NCBI GenBank assembly: GCA_002404895.1
Contig: DHKO01000050.1
Location: forward strand, 143,974 to 207,973
Reading direction: 5' to 3'
DNA length: 64,000 bases
Origin: Treponema sp. UBA4692
GTDB lineage: Bacteria > Spirochaetota > Spirochaetia > Treponematales > Treponemataceae
Under the pieces are notes generated by a model that ran no database searches, was not told the DNA's origin, and saw nothing but the letters and a program-made list of their open reading frames with translations. The position numbers and the translations under genes were made by a program. Positions 7,701 to 15,981 of the stretch are shown here, one piece after another (the first letter of the stretch is position 1; every line of letters starts with the position of its first letter).

Positions 7701-9310
7701 CTCGTGCCTCCTGCAATTTCGGAATTTTCTATTTTTTTCTTTGAGTCTTCAGCTTTTTTAGATTTCAGCTTGAAGACAATTCCAAGAATCTGAATCGCAA
7801 TCAGCGGAGTCATCGCAACTAGAGCGATAACGCCAAAGCCGTCAACAGCAGGATTTCCGCCGGTAGCCGCGCTCGCTCCAATCGTGAACGAAAGGATAAA
7901 CGTACTCGTCATCGGACCGGAAGCGACTCCGCCGGAGTCAAAAGCGATTCCGACAAAAAGTTTCGGGCAGAAAAAAGCAAGAGCCAAAGCAATCGCATAG
8001 CCCGGCAAAATAATATACCAGAGACTGAACCCGAACAAAACGCGCGCCATTGAAATTCCAATCGAGAGGGCGACGCCCGCGCTTAGCGCAAAAAGCATGA
8101 CTTTTCGTTTAATCGTTCCGCCGGTGATGTTCTCAACCTGCTCGGTCAAAACCCAGACAGCAGGCTCAGCCGAAACTACAACCGCGCCGAATGCGCAGCC
8201 AACGAGAATCAGAATAAGTATCTCAACGATTCCCGGAATATTCAGCGAATGTTCAACAGCTCCGGCAGAATTTATCACCGCGATAACCTTGTCTCCAGAA
8301 ATCGCAAGTTTTCCAAGATTCTCGCCGAGCTTTTCTCCTGCCGGCATAAATCCGCCCTGCGCTCCTGCAAGAAAAATCACAAGACCGACAAAACTGAACA
8401 ACAGTCCGCGAACCATTCTGATAACTTGGAACGGCGGCATTTTCATCAGAAAAATCTGGAAAACCGCAGCCATCAGAACAAGCGGAGACAAAGCGCGCGC
8501 AACCTCAGAAAAAACAGCCGGCAAAATATGAAGATAAACACCAAGCCCGGACGCAGTTTCCGCCGCATGAGAAGAGACCTCGCCGCCCGCAGTTCCGCCG
8601 AACCGTGAAAGAATTATTCCATAAAGACAGACCGCAAAAACAGGTCCGACAGAAGCGATTCCAGTCAATCCGAAACTGTCATCGCTTGACGATTTCCCGG
8701 AAGAATTTTTTGAATGGCTTGCACGGACAGCCGCCACACCGATTCCCAACGCCATGATGAACGGAACAGTCATCGGTCCTGTTGTGGCTCCGCCGGAATC
8801 AAAAGCGACTCCCTGAAATTCCGAAGGCGTAAAAAACGCAAGCGCAAAAACAACAACATAGCTTGCAACCAAAATAAATTTCAGCGGAATAGACAAAATC
8901 GTGCGGAGAATTCCCAGCATGACAAAAAGCCCGACTCCAGCCGCAATCATTATAATCAGTCCCCACTTTGAAACAGTCGGGTCGATTCCGCGCACCTGGT
9001 CGGCGAGAACCTGAACATCAGGCTCGGCAATTGTAATCATGAATCCGATAAAAAAGCTCGCTGCAAGCAAAAGGGGCAAATTCCGCTTTGAAGTCAACGC
9101 AGCTCCGCTTCGCTCTCCAATCGGGGAAATTCCCATGTCAACGCCGGACAAAAACAATGTCAGTCCGAGAATCACCATCACGCCGCCAAAAAGAAAACGC
9201 GCCATAAGCTCATTTTCCATCGGAGCAATCGTAAGCCCCAAAACAACGACAATCGCCATAATCGGGGCAACAGAAGAAATTGTCTCTTTTAGTTTTTGTT
9301 TTAAGTTCAT
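7697..9310 (-). CDS. DUF1538 multipass membrane protein (putative transporter)
   Basis: The 537-aa protein is an internal duplication: each half has about six membrane segments and the signature FDSGG followed by ASGPMT or TTGPMT (FDSGGATTGPMTVPF in the first half, FDSGGVASGPMTSTF in the second). This matches the DUF1538 family, whose substrate is not established. PVDGFGVIALVAMTPLIAIQ forms the last helix before a Lys-rich tail. It is the first gene of a two-gene unit, followed with a 4-bp overlap by the PII-like protein, which supports a regulated transport role. Confidence is high for the family and low for substrate. Confidence 0.88.
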   Translation of the reverse strand: MNLKQKLKETISSVAPIMAIVVVLGLTIAPMENELMARFLFGGVMVILGLTLFLSGVDMGISPIGERSGAALTSKRNLPLLLAASFFIGFMITIAEPDVQVLADQVRGIDPTVSKWGLIIMIAAGVGLFVMLGILRTILSIPLKFILVASYVVVFALAFFTPSEFQGVAFDSGGATTGPMTVPFIMALGIGVAAVRASHSKNSSGKSSSDDSFGLTGIASVGPVFAVCLYGIILSRFGGTAGGEVSSHAAETASGLGVYLHILPAVFSEVARALSPLVLMAAVFQIFLMKMPPFQVIRMVRGLLFSFVGLVIFLAGAQGGFMPAGEKLGENLGKLAISGDKVIAVINSAGAVEHSLNIPGIVEILILILVGCAFGAVVVSAEPAVWVLTEQVENITGGTIKRKVMLFALSAGVALSIGISMARVLFGFSLWYIILPGYAIALALAFFCPKLFVGIAFDSGGVASGPMTSTFILSFTIGASAATGGNPAVDGFGVIALVAMTPLIAIQILGIVFKLKSKKAEDSKKKIENSEIAGGTR

Positions 9311-9406
9311 AAAGCCTAACTATTTTTAAGGACGTTCAAAAAACGTACAAGCACAGTCCTAGCTGCTGTCCCTAACGCAAATCTCCATTTTTAAATTATT
9401 TCCAAG

Positions 9407-9892
9407 TTATTTTCCGTCCGGAAAAGGATTCCATCCTTTTTTCTCAATTCCAGAAAGCCATTTTTCCGCAAACTTTTTCGCTCCGTCCAAGTCCATGTCG
9501 CGGTAGTTTCCGCACTGAATCTCGTTCGCGGCAGGAATCTCGCCTTGCCATTCAACAACTTTCATGAAAACAGGAATCAAATGCTCCGCGATAAATTTCT
9601 CGTCGCGGTCTCCCCAGACAGTCAGATAAAAACCAGTGCGGCATCCCATCGGACTAAAGTCAATAACGCCGTCAATTTCGTCGCGCAGACATTCAGCGAT
9701 TATATGCTCCATCGTGTGAAGCGCGCCCGTGCTCATAAATTCCTTGTTCGGCTGGCAGATTCTAACGTCAAATTTCGTCACAATATCGCCTTTCTCGCCG
9801 ACTTTTATCGCCGCCATGCGGACATAAGGCGCAACAACCTTCGTATGGTCAAGATTAAAAGAGTCAACCTTGTATTTTTTCAGACCGTCCAT
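9407..9892 (-). CDS. luxS: S-ribosylhomocysteine lyase (AI-2 synthase)
   Basis: LuxS splits S-ribosylhomocysteine into homocysteine and DPD, the precursor of autoinducer-2. The 161-aa protein has the metal-binding HTMEH (His59, His63) and Cys127 in QCGNYRDMD, plus the catalytic Cys84 in MGCRTGFYL. Length and all key residues fit the family. It lies 42 bp after mtnN on the same strand, so the two successive steps of S-adenosylhomocysteine detoxification are probably co-transcribed. Whether AI-2 works as a signal here cannot be told; recycling of homocysteine is sufficient reason for the pair. Confidence 0.97.
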   Translation of the reverse strand: MDGLKKYKVDSFNLDHTKVVAPYVRMAAIKVGEKGDIVTKFDVRICQPNKEFMSTGALHTMEHIIAECLRDEIDGVIDFSPMGCRTGFYLTVWGDRDEKFIAEHLIPVFMKVVEWQGEIPAANEIQCGNYRDMDLDGAKKFAEKWLSGIEKKGWNPFPDGK

Positions 9893-9934
9893 TTCGCACC
9901 TCTTTTTTAGCGAAGTCTATAAAAAATAAAATCT

Positions 9935-10645
9935 TTAGTAAAGCATTTTCACAACATTCTCGCAGATTTTCGCGCTCAATTCCGCCGCTATTTTCTCGTT
10001 GAATTCATAGCCGTTGCTGCTCAAATCGTCCGCCATGTCGCTCATGCAGCGCAGAACCACAAACGGAACTTTGTTCAGATAACAGGCATGGGCAATCGCA
10101 GCTCCCTCCATTTCAACGCAGGCCGGATTCACATTCTCCGCGATTCTCGATTTCACCGTCTTCTCAGAGATGAACTGGTCTCCTGTCGCGATTCTTCCCT
10201 CAATCATCTTGTGTCCTTCTGACTCTTCGCTTTCAGAAAAAGCTTTCTTGCAGGCTTCAATCATTTTCTTGTCCGCCTCAAAAGAATAAACGCCCATCTG
10301 GGGAATCTGCCCGACTTTGTATCCGAAGCCTGTCGCGTCCATATCGTGATAAACGCAGTCGCTTGAAACAACAAAATCCATGACTCCAAGACCGTGAGCC
10401 ATCGCTCCCGCAATTCCCGTGTTGATTATGTTCGTGCATCCAAACTGCAAAATCAGCCGCTGAGCGCAAAGAGCAGCGTTCACTTTTCCGATTCCCGAGC
10501 GCACAAGCACAACGTCGTTTCCATGAATTTTTCCTTCCATAAACAAAAGCGAGCCTGCCTCAGTTTTCCTGATATTTTCTCCCATAAGCGAGCGGAGATG
10601 CTCAATCTCGATTTCCATTGCGCCGATAATGCCGATTTTTGCCAT
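9935..10645 (-). CDS. mtnN: 5'-methylthioadenosine/S-adenosylhomocysteine nucleosidase
   Basis: This enzyme hydrolyses S-adenosylhomocysteine and methylthioadenosine to adenine and the thio-ribose, supplying S-ribosylhomocysteine to LuxS next door. The 236-aa sequence opens with KIGIIGAMEIEIEHL and has GIGKVNAAL, the NTGIAGA block, CVEMEGAAIAHACY (substrate ribose contact by the Met-Glu pair) and RCMSDMADD with the catalytic Asp, all standard for the family. A strong ribosome-binding site (GGAGG) lies just before the ATG. The insertion of Glu- and Ser-rich residues around 130-140 is slightly longer than in E. coli. Confidence 0.96.
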   Translation of the reverse strand: MAKIGIIGAMEIEIEHLRSLMGENIRKTEAGSLLFMEGKIHGNDVVLVRSGIGKVNAALCAQRLILQFGCTNIINTGIAGAMAHGLGVMDFVVSSDCVYHDMDATGFGYKVGQIPQMGVYSFEADKKMIEACKKAFSESEESEGHKMIEGRIATGDQFISEKTVKSRIAENVNPACVEMEGAAIAHACYLNKVPFVVLRCMSDMADDLSSNGYEFNEKIAAELSAKICENVVKMLY

Positions 10646-10751
10646 TTTTTCCTCCAGACTTCCTGAAATGCAAAATATTCTTTAATTTGCAAGGTTTTAC
10701 ATTATTTTCCAAAAAATAACAGAATTTTTCAATATTTTTCAGTAAAAAGTA

Positions 10752-10780
10752 TTGATTAAAATCTCCAAACCGTCTAATAT
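10752..10780 (+). promoter_or_regulatory. Promoter for the 10.79-kb leader/small RNA and esterase
   Basis: TTGATT (10752-10757), 17-bp spacer, TAATAT (10775-10780). It predicts a start near 10787, about 100 nt before the esterase ATG. Confidence 0.5.
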
Positions 10781-10786
10781 ACTTTT

Positions 10787-10877
10787 AGCAGCAAGATAGA
10801 TTAAGTCTTCAAGAAAAGAAGATTCAATCAAAAAAAGGCCGTGTTTTTCCTCCTTTACACGAGCCTTTTTCTTTTTT
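10787..10877 (+). ncRNA. Leader or small RNA ending in an intrinsic terminator
   Basis: Between the promoter and the esterase ATG (10889) a stem AAAAAGGC-CGTGT / ACACG-A-GCCTTTTT (10832-10844 with 10857-10870, one bulged A) is followed by CTTTTTT. That is a good intrinsic terminator inside the leader. An upstream mini-stem TCTTC/GAAGA lies at about 10807-10822. The transcript could be a free small RNA of about 90 nt or an attenuator controlling the esterase. No known riboswitch class is recognised. Confidence 0.5.
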
Positions 10878-10888
10878 AAACTGCTTCA

Positions 10889-11743
10889 ATGATTCACGAA
10901 ACATTCACAATTAAAAGCCACGGCAAACAGATTCCCTCAATAAAAACATATATTCTTCAAAAAAACGACAATCCAAAGTCTGAAAAAAGGCCTTTTATCC
11001 TGATAATTCCGGGCGGCGGCTACGACCATTACGGGCGGCACGAGCAGGAAGAAATCGCGCTGAAAATGCTTTCGCTAGGATTCAGCTGCGCGGTCCTTCA
11101 CTACAGCCTAAAGCCGACAAAATTTCCCGAGCCGCTTTTAGACGCAGCCGAGGCAGTCGCTTTTGCACGGAAAAACGCTGCGGAATGGAACATAGACGAA
11201 AACAAAATCACCGTGCTTGGATTCAGCGCGGGCGGACACTTGGCCGCGACTCTCGGCGCGTACTGGAACTCAAGGCTGATTTCCGATTTTACAAGCTTAA
11301 ATCCTAAGCAAATAAGGCCGAATTTTCTCGCGCTCTGCTATCCTGTCATAACCGCCGAAAAGGATTTCTGCCACAAAGGCTCAGTGAGCGCGCTTCTCGA
11401 AAATCTAAGCGAAAATGAAAAGAAAAATCTCTTGGAGATTATCGGCTGCCGCGAAATCAGGGATGTTTTTTCAGTTGAAAAGCATATCTCAAAGGATTTT
11501 CCGCCGTGCTTTATCTGGCACACGCTTCAGGACGAGGCAGTTCCGGCGGAGAACACGATTTTTCTGGCTCAATCTCTCCGCCAGAAAAAAATCGATTTTG
11601 AATACCACCTTTTCAACAGAGGAAAGCACGGTCTTGCGCTCTCTTCGCCTCAGACTTCAAACGCGGATGGCTCAAACATCGAGAAGGAATGTGAAATCTG
11701 GCCGGAGCTTTTCAAGAACTGGATAACTCCGCTCTTAGACTAG
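10889..11743 (+). CDS. Alpha/beta-hydrolase esterase (acetyl-esterase/BD-FAE-like)
   Basis: The 284-aa protein has no signal peptide and is predicted cytoplasmic. The oxyanion loop IPGGGYDHYGRHEQEE, the nucleophile elbow GFSAGGH (Ser113), the acid DEAVPAENT and the catalytic His in KHGLAL are in the order and spacing of the BD-FAE/acetyl-xylan-esterase-like group (PF20434/Abhydrolase_3), which removes acetyl or feruloyl groups from plant-derived oligosaccharides. The exact substrate is not determined. No clear Shine-Dalgarno sequence is seen before the ATG. An intrinsic terminator ends 11 nt before the ATG, so expression may depend on readthrough or on a second start. Confidence 0.85.
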   Translation: MIHETFTIKSHGKQIPSIKTYILQKNDNPKSEKRPFILIIPGGGYDHYGRHEQEEIALKMLSLGFSCAVLHYSLKPTKFPEPLLDAAEAVAFARKNAAEWNIDENKITVLGFSAGGHLAATLGAYWNSRLISDFTSLNPKQIRPNFLALCYPVITAEKDFCHKGSVSALLENLSENEKKNLLEIIGCREIRDVFSVEKHISKDFPPCFIWHTLQDEAVPAENTIFLAQSLRQKKIDFEYHLFNRGKHGLALSSPQTSNADGSNIEKECEIWPELFKNWITPLLD

Positions 11744-11784
11744 AAAAACGCAAAAATTTCCAGAAAATCGGCGGCAAGTAAAAA

Positions 11785-11925
11785 ATCGCCAGTACGAATC
11801 CAAGATTTTAAAAGCCATGATTCGTATTCAGTACGAACCGCGTTTTTTGAAAAAGCCGTTAATCGTATTCAATACGAACCGCGTTTCAGCAAAATGCACA
11901 AATCGTACTCAGTACGAAAGCTGAT
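11785..11925. repeat. Tandem repeat, about 40 bp, with palindromic core TCGTAYTCARTACGA
   Basis: Three copies of a 15-bp inverted repeat, TCGTATTCAGTACGA, TCGTATTCAATACGA and TCGTACTCAGTACGA, start at 11822, 11863 and 11903. The stretches between share CCGCGTTT and AAAA, giving a tandem unit of 40-41 bp. A degenerate earlier unit (CCAGTACGAATCC) begins near 11786, and a half site TCGTACT occurs near 11940. This is the 339-bp gap between the esterase and pepF; no gene is seen here. Confidence 0.75.
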
Positions 11926-12067
11926 TTTGATTTTTGCAGTCGTACTATTTTCTGATTCTGAAGATGTCCGCAACTTCCATCCGCCACTCTATTTTCTGCA
12001 CCTGTCATGCTGAATCAGAGATTTTGCGAATGCATTCCGCCGCTTTATACATCTTTTTTGCCAACTG

Positions 12068-12076
12068 TGCTAAAAT
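12068..12076 (+). promoter_or_regulatory. Extended -10 promoter of pepF, predicted leaderless
   Basis: TGCTAAAAT (TGn joined to a 5/6 -10 box, 12068-12076) ends 6 nt before the pepF ATG at 12083. No Shine-Dalgarno sequence is present. Confidence 0.5.
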
Positions 12077-12082
12077 CGGGCT

Positions 12083-13912
12083 ATGAAAACAAATTTAAAT
12101 GCTCCACGATGGAATCTCGATTCGGTTTTCAGCTCGATAAAATCTGAAAAATACGAAAATTATCTTGAGGATTTCAAGAATCTCCTTGCAGAAACTGAAA
12201 ATCACCTTGACGATTCCAAAAACGCAAAAGAAAATTTCGGCGGCTGGCTAAAGAAAGCAATCGGACTTTTCAACGAACTGGCTTCATTTTCGCGCACGCT
12301 CAATTCCTACGCGTATCTGATTTATTCTGTTGACACGACGAACACGGATTATCTGAACAATATTTCCGCGGTTGACAATCTTCTGATTCAGGAACAGCAG
12401 ATTGAGATAAAATTTCAAGTGATTCTGAAAGAAAACAAGCAAAATCTTGAGTCTTTCTTCAAGAAAAATCCCGAATTCAAGATTTACGAATTTATTTTAA
12501 GGGATGCTGTGGAAGCAATCGGGCATCAGATGCCAAGCGAGCTTGAAAAACTCGCCTCGGAGATTCAGCAGACCGGCGGAAACGCATGGGAAAAGCTCCA
12601 CGAGCAGATAATTTCAAACATGAAAGACCGCGAGACCGGAAAAACTTTCAACGAGCTTAGAAACGACGCTTATTCTCCAGACCCGAAGCTTCGCTTTGAG
12701 TCCTACAAAAAGGAAATCGCGCTTCTAAAGCAGAACGAAATCGCGCTGGCCGCCAGCCTCAACAACTTAAAAGGCGAGACACTCACGCTGAACAGGCGCA
12801 GAAATTTCCCTGAGGCGATTGAACGCTCGCTTCTTTCAAGCCGGCTCAGCAGAAAATCGCTTGACGCGCTTGTTTCGGCAATCGAAAAATCGCTCCCGGA
12901 ATGGCGAAAATATTTCAAGGCAAAGGCGAGCTATCTTAAAAAGCACGGAATGACGGTTTCAAGCGACGCTTCTGGCGGAATCGCTTTTTACGACCTTTTC
13001 GCGCCGCTTGAAAATCCCAATCAAAAATCCGAAGACTCGCTTCTTTCAAAAAAATGGACTTTTGAAGAGGCAATTCAGTACGTGATTGAAAAATACTACT
13101 CGTTCAGCAAGGAGATGGGAGACTTCGCGGCAAAAGCGTACAATGAAAACTGGATTGACGCGGAAATCCGTCCGGGAAAAGTCGGAGGCGCATACGACGA
13201 GGACATTCCGCTCGGGCATCAAAGCCGGATTCTAAGCAACTTCACAGGCTCATTTTCCGATGTTGTAACTCTCGCCCACGAGATTGGACACGCCTACCAT
13301 TTTTCGTGCATGAAAAACCAGCCTGCAACGTTTTTCAATTATCCGATGACGCTTGCAGAAACCGCATCGACTTTCGCGGAGACAATCGTAAAGCAGGACA
13401 TCATCAAAAAATCATCCGGCTTCAGCAAGATTCAGGCTCTCGAGCTTGACCTTCAAGACGCAAGCCAAGTTCTGGTCGACATTTTGAGCCGCTTCTATTT
13501 TGAGCGTTCGGTTTTCAGAGAGCGGAGCAAAAGCGAGCTTAACGCGGAAGATTTCTGCCGACTGATGAAAAAAGCCCAGGAAGATTCTTTTGGAAGCGGT
13601 CTCGGAACGGAAAAGCACGAATATATGTGGGCGGTCAAATCGCATTACTATTCTACAGGATTTGATTTCTACAATTATCCCTACGCGTTCGGGCAGCTTT
13701 TCGCAATGTCGCTTTACGAGCAGTACAAGGAAAATGGGGATTCTTTCACAAAGATTTATCCTGAGATCTTGAGCAGAACAGGAAATATGTCTTGTGAAGA
13801 GTTATGCAAGCTTGCAGAACTCGACATTCAAGATGAAAAAACTTGGTCAAAAGCGATTTCAATCTACACAAAAGAAATCGATGAGTTCATTTCGCTGTTG
13901 AACCAAATTTAA
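12083..13912 (+). CDS. pepF: Oligoendopeptidase F (M3 family)
   Basis: PepF is a cytoplasmic zinc metallopeptidase cleaving short peptides. The 609-aa protein has the M3 active site HEIGHAYH (HEIGH at residues 399-403), with the downstream Glu ligand in YPMTLAETASTFAE. The N-terminal 180 residues form the all-helical PepF cap and the C-terminal half is the catalytic domain. Length matches the family (about 600 aa). There is no signal peptide. The gene stands alone on the plus strand, convergent with the ribosomal operon, and shares the terminator region at 13.92 kb. Confidence 0.95.
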   Translation: MKTNLNAPRWNLDSVFSSIKSEKYENYLEDFKNLLAETENHLDDSKNAKENFGGWLKKAIGLFNELASFSRTLNSYAYLIYSVDTTNTDYLNNISAVDNLLIQEQQIEIKFQVILKENKQNLESFFKKNPEFKIYEFILRDAVEAIGHQMPSELEKLASEIQQTGGNAWEKLHEQIISNMKDRETGKTFNELRNDAYSPDPKLRFESYKKEIALLKQNEIALAASLNNLKGETLTLNRRRNFPEAIERSLLSSRLSRKSLDALVSAIEKSLPEWRKYFKAKASYLKKHGMTVSSDASGGIAFYDLFAPLENPNQKSEDSLLSKKWTFEEAIQYVIEKYYSFSKEMGDFAAKAYNENWIDAEIRPGKVGGAYDEDIPLGHQSRILSNFTGSFSDVVTLAHEIGHAYHFSCMKNQPATFFNYPMTLAETASTFAETIVKQDIIKKSSGFSKIQALELDLQDASQVLVDILSRFYFERSVFRERSKSELNAEDFCRLMKKAQEDSFGSGLGTEKHEYMWAVKSHYYSTGFDFYNYPYAFGQLFAMSLYEQYKENGDSFTKIYPEILSRTGNMSCEELCKLAELDIQDEKTWSKAISIYTKEIDEFISLLNQI

Positions 13913-13946
13913 AAAAAATAAAGCCGCTCTTGTACTAAAGAGCGGC
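13912..13946 (-). terminator. Terminator at the end of the ribosomal super-operon
   Basis: GCCGCTCTT/AAGAGCGGC stem (13923-13931 with 13938-13946) followed on the minus strand by TTTATTTTTTTT. It lies 22 bp beyond the last minus-strand gene and may also stop pepF from the other side. Confidence 0.92.
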
Positions 13947-13968
13947 ATCGCATAGTCAACTAAACAAC

Positions 13969-14205
13969 TTATGCTTCAGCAGAAGCGTTCTCTGCGGCAG
14001 CAGCTGCAGCGGCTTTTCCAGCGCGAGCTTCTTTTCTTGCAATATTTTTCAATGCAGCATTGCAAATTTTACAGATTTTTACAGTCTGTCCGTCAATTTC
14101 CTTTTCATAAAGAACTTTGACATTTTTGTTTCCACAGCGTGGGCAAACTCCACGTCCGTGATTTGCTTCATTACGGATTCCAGTTCCGCGGTGTGCTTTA
14201 GACAT
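13969..14205 (-). CDS. Small zinc-ribbon protein at the end of the alpha operon
   Basis: The 78-aa protein starts MSKAHRGTGIRNEANHGRG and contains CPRC and CKIC 21 residues apart, a likely zinc ribbon, followed by a basic helix and an Ala-rich tail (KAAAAAAAENASAEA). I do not recognise a named family. It sits 11 bp after rplQ, is the last gene of the ribosomal block and is bounded by the terminator, so a role at the ribosome or RNA is inferred. The Ala-rich tail resembles the one on the adjacent L17. Confidence 0.8.
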   Translation of the reverse strand: MSKAHRGTGIRNEANHGRGVCPRCGNKNVKVLYEKEIDGQTVKICKICNAALKNIARKEARAGKAAAAAAAENASAEA

Positions 14206-14216
14206 ATTCTAACTCC

Positions 14217-14771
14217 TTATTTTGAAGCTTCTTCAGAAGCTGGAGCTGCGTTTTCTGCAGACTTAGCTTTAGAAGCTGTCTTTTTTGCAGGAGCTTTCTT
14301 TGCAGCAGGTTTCTTTTCTTCAGCAGATTCAGAAGATTTTTTAGAAGCTGTCTTTTTTGGAGCTTCTTTCTTAGCTGATGATTTTTTTGCAGCCTTGTCT
14401 TCTTCGCTTGGCAACTTGTAGTCAACCAACTCAAGAATTACAACATCAGCAGCGTCTCCCTGACGGAATCCCAATTTGAGGATTCTTGTGTAGCCGCCAT
14501 TTCTGTCTTTCATTCTTGGACCAAGCTCAGTGAACAATTTGTTCAAGATTCTCTCATCCTGAATAAATTTCGCTGCGATACGGCGGTTATGAACACTGTC
14601 AACCTTGCCGCGAGTAATCAACTTTTCAGCTGCTCTTCTTACTTCTTTAGCCTTTGCGCAAGTTGTAGTAATGCGCTCATATCTGAAAAGAGAAGTTACC
14701 ATGTTGCGTGACATTGCACGACGATGTGCAGATGTGCGTGAAAGTGGATTAAATCCTGTCTTATTTTTCAT
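14217..14771 (-). CDS. rplQ: 50S ribosomal protein L17 with long basic C-terminal tail
   Basis: Residues 1 to about 118 are normal L17 ([19 protein letters not shown], then [17 protein letters not shown]), a large-subunit protein near the exit tunnel. The remaining 65 or so residues are a Lys/Ala/Ser/Pro repeat (units such as APKKTASKK and AKKAPAKK) like histone H1 tails. The total is 184 aa against about 127 in E. coli. The ATG overlaps the rpoA stop by 11 bp. The tail probably contacts rRNA or other acidic polymers, but no function can be assigned. Confidence 0.96.
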   Translation of the reverse strand: MKNKTGFNPLSRTSAHRRAMSRNMVTSLFRYERITTTCAKAKEVRRAAEKLITRGKVDSVHNRRIAAKFIQDERILNKLFTELGPRMKDRNGGYTRILKLGFRQGDAADVVILELVDYKLPSEEDKAAKKSSAKKEAPKKTASKKSSESAEEKKPAAKKAPAKKTASKAKSAENAAPASEEASK

Positions 14772-15822
14772 TGGATTCTTCCTTCTGAATTGGCGTTGTT
14801 AAATTTTCTGAGTTTTTAAGATGGCTGTAATCTGTCATTCCCAAGCTCAAGTTCCATTCCTGAAGCTTTTCCTTGATTTCTGTCAGACTCTTTTTGCCAA
14901 AGTTTCTTGTCTTTGCAATGTCATCTTCAGTTTTTCTAGTCAACTCGCCAATTGTACGAATATTTGCATTTTTTAAACAATTTGATGAACGAACTGAAAG
15001 CTCGAGTTCTTCAACTGGAGTATTGAGAAGCTGTCTGATTTTCTCATCTCCCTCATCAAGTTCATCGTTTCCAGACATATCGCTGTCGTTAAAGTTTACA
15101 AAAACCGAGAAATGGTCTTTCGCAATTTTTGCAGCCTCGGCAAGCGCATCTTCTGGAGCTATTGTTCCATCTGTCCAAACTTCAAGAACAAGTTTGTCAT
15201 AATCGTTTCTCTGTCCTACACGACAAGGCTCGATTGCATACTTGACTTTAGTTACAGGAGTAAAGATTGCATCCATTGGAATGGTTCCAACAACCTCAAT
15301 GTAATGTTCATTTACTTCAGCTGGGACATAGCCTCTACCCAAATCAACCTGAATTTCAAATTCGACATGAGCACCTTCCATCATTGTGAAAACAGGAACG
15401 TCTTTTGTCAAAACTTCAAGCTGACCTTCCTTTGCAAAGTCATCAGTCTTGATTGTCGCAGGACCTTTGAATTCAAAAGAAAGTGTATCTTGTTCGATGT
15501 CGTTTGGCAGTCTCACACGCATGAGCTTAAGACTGTTCAAAATCTCCAATGTGTCTTCAGAAACATTTGGAATTGTTTCGAATTCACTAGAGATAACATG
15601 TGGCACACCATCAAGATCGTAAGAAGTAATTCTTACTGAGGAAATCGCATATCCTTGAATTGAGGAAAGAAGAACTCTACGGAGAGTATTTCCGATAGTT
15701 GTTCCAAATCCAGGTTCAAACGGAGAGGCAGTGAATTTCCCGTAATTTGGGTTTGTTTCAAGATTTTCAAACTGAACGGTTTTAGGTTTCTTAAAACCTT
15801 TCAGCAAATTCTTGCGAGCCAT
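14761..15822 (-). CDS. rpoA: RNA polymerase alpha subunit
   Basis: Alpha dimerises to nucleate the polymerase and contacts DNA and activators. The 353-aa protein has the N-terminal assembly domain ([20 protein letters not shown], the conserved dimer and beta-contact helix) and the C-terminal domain ([22 protein letters not shown] and [12 protein letters not shown], helix-hairpin-helix), joined by an acidic linker ([10 protein letters not shown]). I start it at the ATG at 15822 (MARKNLLKG), preceded by AAAAGGAG, instead of the ATG ten codons upstream, which has no site. An unusual insertion is not seen. It is followed by rplQ with overlap. Confidence 0.97.
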   Translation of the reverse strand: MARKNLLKGFKKPKTVQFENLETNPNYGKFTASPFEPGFGTTIGNTLRRVLLSSIQGYAISSVRITSYDLDGVPHVISSEFETIPNVSEDTLEILNSLKLMRVRLPNDIEQDTLSFEFKGPATIKTDDFAKEGQLEVLTKDVPVFTMMEGAHVEFEIQVDLGRGYVPAEVNEHYIEVVGTIPMDAIFTPVTKVKYAIEPCRVGQRNDYDKLVLEVWTDGTIAPEDALAEAAKIAKDHFSVFVNFNDSDMSGNDELDEGDEKIRQLLNTPVEELELSVRSSNCLKNANIRTIGELTRKTEDDIAKTRNFGKKSLTEIKEKLQEWNLSLGMTDYSHLKNSENLTTPIQKEESNEK

Positions 15823-15981
15823 CTGAACTCCTTTTATAAAATGGAAGCTCAACAGGAGCTATTCTATGAAGTCAAACTATCAGTTTAACTTATACTATCT
15901 AAAAGTAACCAATGCTTCTTATTCAGAAACAGCAAAAATTCACACGAGCAGGAAGTGACTTCCTGCCCATCTGAATCTAAG
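15823..15981 (-). other. rpsK-rpoA spacer with hairpin; rpsD absent
   Basis: In many bacteria rpsD lies here; only 159 bp are present. GCAGGAAG/CTTCCTGC (15948-15955 with 15959-15966) forms a tight hairpin 16 bp after rpsK, with no immediate T-run, so it may be a processing or partial-termination site. I see no gene. Confidence 0.55.

Noticed and set aside
11785..11945. CRISPR-like array between esterase and pepF
   Set aside because: Repeats are only 15 bp, palindromic and imperfect, and the stretches between copies resemble each other, so they are not spacers. No cas genes are nearby.
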